Source of the DNA: Solitalea koreensis
GTDB lineage: Bacteria; Bacteroidota; Bacteroidia; Sphingobacteriales; Sphingobacteriaceae
Assembly: GCF_900182575.1 (NCBI RefSeq)
Contig: NZ_FXSZ01000002.1
Coordinates: 372,001 to 436,000, forward strand
Direction of reading: 5' to 3'
DNA: 64,000 nt
Position numbers and translations under genes: made by a program. Within the stretch, counting starts at the first letter, position 1. The number at the start of each line of letters is the position of its first letter. Positions 61,435 through 64,000 of this stretch are shown piece by piece. The notes below the pieces were generated by a model that saw only the letters and a list, made by a program, of their open reading frames with translations, was not told where the DNA came from and ran no database searches.

Positions 61435-62742
61435 CTAATATTCCACTTTATAATCTTTTTTAAACGGTTGGCTGTTCCATGCTTTTTTTGAAGTCCAATC
61501 AGCAGCCGGATCAGCCCAGAATTTATTATCAGCAGGTAAACCAAGCGACAAGAAACCAATAGTACAGATGTATAAACTGCCTGTTGAAGTATAAATATCA
61601 GCAACCATAGGTTGATGTCCATTAAAACCTAACACCAGCCAGCCATTGCTGTCAAAATTCTGATTGCCATCGAACATATTATGCATTACTTTTGTTAATG
61701 CGCATCGTACCTGTGCAGGCTGAATGTGTTCGGGTAGCTTTTCCATTAATGACACTTGGGCTAAAGCTTGGAAAGCGCCCGTGCGGTAAGTCATTGATCT
61801 GCCAAAAGCAGGAAAAGTTCCTTCGGGTGAGATGAACCGTTCCAAAAATTCCGAATAACGAACCATGCGTTTTAAAGCTAAATCATACTCTTCTTTACGC
61901 GCCAGTTTTTTATCGCTCATCACTTTGAGCATGTCTACCATCATTGGATGCATTACAAAAGAGTTGTAATAATCTAATGAAAATTTGGGACCATCACTAT
62001 ACCAGCCATCCCCTACATACCATTCCTTTACTTTGTGAAAAGCATATTCAAGACGCTGAGGGTCGCACTCCTCACCGATGGAAAGCAAAAAGCTTTCGGT
62101 CATTCCAAAAAACAATAACCAGTTATTATAAGAAGTTTTATGTTTTCGTAGCGATTTAAATTCATCAATAAATCTTTTCTTAGTTAATGAATCTAGAGGT
62201 TCCCAAAGCTGTTTGGGGGCATGTATAAAGGCTTGGGCAATATAAGCTGCGTCGACAATGGGTTGAAAGTGGCCAATAGAAATTGCATGCTCAATACTCT
62301 TAGCATCTGCCATGATATTCAAGTAGTCCGGACTTTCAGGATTGACCGCATTAGCAAGACCTTTCAGTAATTCCTCACGCAATTGCTTTCGCATCTTGCC
62401 TTCTTTTGTATTGTCATCAGGCAATGTCAACCAGGGGGCTATACCCGCCACTGTGCGACCAACGGCTTCAAGGTGAGTTACCTTAGAGGCTTCCAGGTAA
62501 TAACCAGGTCCTTGTTCGATAGGCATATTTTTTCGCAGTGTTCCTTCAGCCAAATTATGTACTACCGGATAAGCAATTTTATAGAGCGTGTTACACCAGT
62601 ACTCGCGGTCTTGGGCGCCGGTAGTTATGGTTTTTACATTTTGACTTTTTTTGCTTTGTGCAGTTGCATTTTGCTGCAAAGAAGTTGCAATGAAAGCGAA
62701 GAGCAACAGGCCACCTAATTTTATTGAAAATGTATGTTTCAT
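61435..62742 (-). CDS. DUF2264 protein (possible GH154-type uronidase)
   Basis: The 435-residue secreted protein has a signal peptide (about 1-28) and the DUF2264 all-helical toroid: REYWCNTLYKIAYPV (about 47-61), EAVGRTVAGIAPWLTLPDD (about 90-108), WLLFFGMTESFLLSIGEECD (about 203-222) and WYSDGPKFSLDYYNSFVMHP (about 242-261). From memory, DUF2264 proteins correspond to CAZy GH154 beta-glucuronidases; I have not checked this. It lies 71 bases after GH88. A truncated copy of its 3' end sits in the kduI leader. Confidence 0.85.
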   Translation of the reverse strand: MKHTFSIKLGGLLLFAFIATSLQQNATAQSKKSQNVKTITTGAQDREYWCNTLYKIAYPVVHNLAEGTLRKNMPIEQGPGYYLEASKVTHLEAVGRTVAGIAPWLTLPDDNTKEGKMRKQLREELLKGLANAVNPESPDYLNIMADAKSIEHAISIGHFQPIVDAAYIAQAFIHAPKQLWEPLDSLTKKRFIDEFKSLRKHKTSYNNWLLFFGMTESFLLSIGEECDPQRLEYAFHKVKEWYVGDGWYSDGPKFSLDYYNSFVMHPMMVDMLKVMSDKKLARKEEYDLALKRMVRYSEFLERFISPEGTFPAFGRSMTYRTGAFQALAQVSLMEKLPEHIQPAQVRCALTKVMHNMFDGNQNFDSNGWLVLGFNGHQPMVADIYTSTGSLYICTIGFLSLGLPADNKFWADPAADWTSKKAWNSQPFKKDYKVEY

Positions 62743-62758
62743 TATGATAATAATAAGC

Positions 62759-62795
62759 CGATAGACCCTAGTTCATTTTGTTAGTAAGTCTATCG
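62759..62795. repeat. Intercistronic inverted repeat between GH88 and DUF2264
   Basis: CGATAGAC (62759-62766) pairs with GTCTATCG (62788-62795) around a 21-base loop. It lies in the 71-base gap between GH88 and DUF2264 on the minus strand. Confidence 0.6.
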
Positions 62796-62813
62796 ACCAT
62801 ATGAATTTATATT

Positions 62814-63995
62814 TTACAAATACCATTGCTTATAACGATGTAGCGCTTCCACAAAGTAATAATCGGCATAGGTTAATGGCACGTCTACTTCCGATTTGTG
62901 AGGCACAGCTCCTGCGCTATGCATAAGCAAAAAGCCTCCATTTTCGCCCAACTTTGCGCGGTAAGCATCTGAAGAAAGCGAACGGATGATTTTTTCGGCC
63001 GCGGATACATATTTTTTCCGCTCTTTCTTGGCTACGTATTGGCCAAGTTCTAATAATCCGGATGCAAACACAGCCGCAGCCGAAGCATCACGGTAAGTAT
63101 TCGGGATGCCTGGTGCATTAAAATCCCAATAAGGAATTCCATCAGCTGGCAGATTAGGATGCTTTAACCAAAAAGCTGCAATTTTTTTTGCCTGATCTAA
63201 ATATTTTTTGTCCTTAGAAAAACGATACATCATCGTGTATCCATAAAAACCCCAAGCTTGGCCACGTGCCCATGCCGATTCATCGGCAGCTCCCTGATCG
63301 GTCATTTTTTTAATTACAACTCCGGTATTCAGGTCGTAATTAAGCACATGGTATGAACTATTGTCGACGCGAAAATGATTTTTCAAAGTAGTATTGGCGT
63401 GAGTAATGGCTATGTCCTTGTATTTAGAATCTCCACCATTAGCTGAAACCCAATACAATAACTCAAGGTTCATCATGTTATCGATGATTACCGGACAACT
63501 CATAGTTTTACTAGAATTCCACGATTGTATGACTTTGATAGAAGGACGGTAACGCGTGGCTAAAGAAGTTGCCGATGTATCAATTGTGGTTTTATACGAC
63601 GGATTCTTGGTAATACGATAAGCATTGCCGAAACTGCAAAACATCATAAAACCCAGATCATGGTTACCTGTAAAGTGTTTTTCTTTTTCCAGAATTTGCA
63701 AGCGGCGCTCAGCTTCGGCTTTAATCACTTCATCATTTGTATGCTCGTAAACAAACCATAGGGTACCGGGATAAAAACCGCTGCACCACCACTTGGTATC
63801 ACTGGTTACAAGCTTGTTATTGTTAGCAAAATAGGTCTTCGGCATCACATCTGCGGGAGTGTTTTTCATAAGCACCTTGTACTGTTGAGCTGCAAAGTCA
63901 AAATTTTCCTTAATCAACTGCGTCATGTCCGATTGTCCGAAAACGCTTGCCGATAAGCAAATTGCCGATAAAGTACTCAATAATCGCTTTTTCAT
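62814..63995 (-). CDS. GH88 unsaturated glucuronyl hydrolase
   Basis: The 393-residue secreted protein has a signal peptide (about 1-20, SASVFGQ) and the GH88 fold: SGFYPGTLWFVYEH (about 71-84), the Asp in HDLGFMMFCSFGNAY (about residue 113), the second Asp in CPVIIDNMMNLELLYW (about 171) and ARGQAWGFYGYTMMYR (about 243-258). GH88 hydrolyses the unsaturated uronic acid left by a lyase, and the released sugar becomes substrate for KduI. It is the last gene seen; it starts 5 bases before the window end, so upstream PUL genes may lie beyond. Confidence 0.92.
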   Translation of the reverse strand: MKKRLLSTLSAICLSASVFGQSDMTQLIKENFDFAAQQYKVLMKNTPADVMPKTYFANNNKLVTSDTKWWCSGFYPGTLWFVYEHTNDEVIKAEAERRLQILEKEKHFTGNHDLGFMMFCSFGNAYRITKNPSYKTTIDTSATSLATRYRPSIKVIQSWNSSKTMSCPVIIDNMMNLELLYWVSANGGDSKYKDIAITHANTTLKNHFRVDNSSYHVLNYDLNTGVVIKKMTDQGAADESAWARGQAWGFYGYTMMYRFSKDKKYLDQAKKIAAFWLKHPNLPADGIPYWDFNAPGIPNTYRDASAAAVFASGLLELGQYVAKKERKKYVSAAEKIIRSLSSDAYRAKLGENGGFLLMHSAGAVPHKSEVDVPLTYADYYFVEALHRYKQWYL

Positions 63996-64000
63996 GTTGT

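Noticed and set aside
27274..64000. SusC/SusD pair expected for a PUL
   Set aside because: I found no TonB-dependent receptor or SusD-like lipoprotein in any frame of this region.
1..64000. CRISPR array or defence system
   Set aside because: No regularly spaced direct repeats with unique spacers and no Cas-like proteins were seen. The 12-bp tandem repeats at 13026 have no spacers.

Overview
The window is AT-rich chromosomal DNA from a Bacteroidota bacterium, probably of the Sphingobacteriaceae type. The signs are a Bacteroidota-style -7 promoter box (TAnnTTTG), a secreted protein with a type IX secretion C-terminal tail, a GH18/NodB/GT2 fusion, and many KduI/KduD and GH enzymes typical of polysaccharide utilization loci (PULs). 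No 16S or other species marker is present, so the genus is inference.

Region 1 (1 to about 13.1-13.4 kb) is one end of a Mu-like transposable prophage. Plus-strand structural genes (a portal/MuF/nuclease-like fusion cut by the window edge, a gpG-like virion morphogenesis protein and a small head-tail protein) converge on a long minus-strand early operon. That operon holds a small regulator, MuA-type transposase, MuB-type ATPase, a second P-loop ATPase, a DnaA-domain-IV-like protein, DUF3164, a Gp16/GemA-like protein, a DUF4406 protein, a DinD/BRO-like protein and several unknowns. A divergent LexA/CI-type repressor with a visible autocleavage site faces the early operon across a cluster of TTCGAA repeats. 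The phage end lies in an 835-bp non-coding stretch that separates the repressor from host dnaB.

Region 2 (13.6-27.2 kb) is ordinary host housekeeping: dnaB, a ChrA-type transporter, a TPR protein, etfB-etfA, a bifunctional-nuclease-family protein, a 3' scrap of an IS256-type transposase, citrate synthase, an aldose-1-epimerase-like protein, an AIM24/TIGR00266 protein, a Rieske protein, a GH18-deacetylase-GT2 fusion and tRNA-Ser(UGA).

Region 3 (27.2 kb to the end) is a large carbohydrate locus without a SusC/SusD pair inside the window. It carries GH2, GH3, GH110-like, a GH43-GH35 fusion, GH31, a LacI regulator, the kduI-DUF4861-kduD operon, an alpha-toroid candidate lyase, GH35, a giant M60-like metalloprotease with a type IX tail, a second DUF4861, a GH95-like enzyme, DUF2264 and GH88. 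Read together: exo-acting enzymes strip galactose, fucose-like and pentose or hexose residues; a lyase or hydrolase plus GH88 frees unsaturated uronate; KduI and KduD take the ketouronate towards KDG; and the M60-like protease attacks the peptide backbone of a glycoprotein. An arabinogalactan-protein, gum-like or other uronate-bearing glycoprotein substrate is inferred, not shown.

A feature not expected from a gene list: the locus is full of gene remnants. These are a beta-helix enzyme with a central deletion and frameshift, two secreted-protein remnants reduced to signal peptide plus tail, a DUF2264 3' end lying in the kduI leader, and two further tails. Three LacI-type operators (GCAA-N4-TTGC) precede kduI, and strong inverted repeats sit in several gaps between consecutive minus-strand PUL genes.
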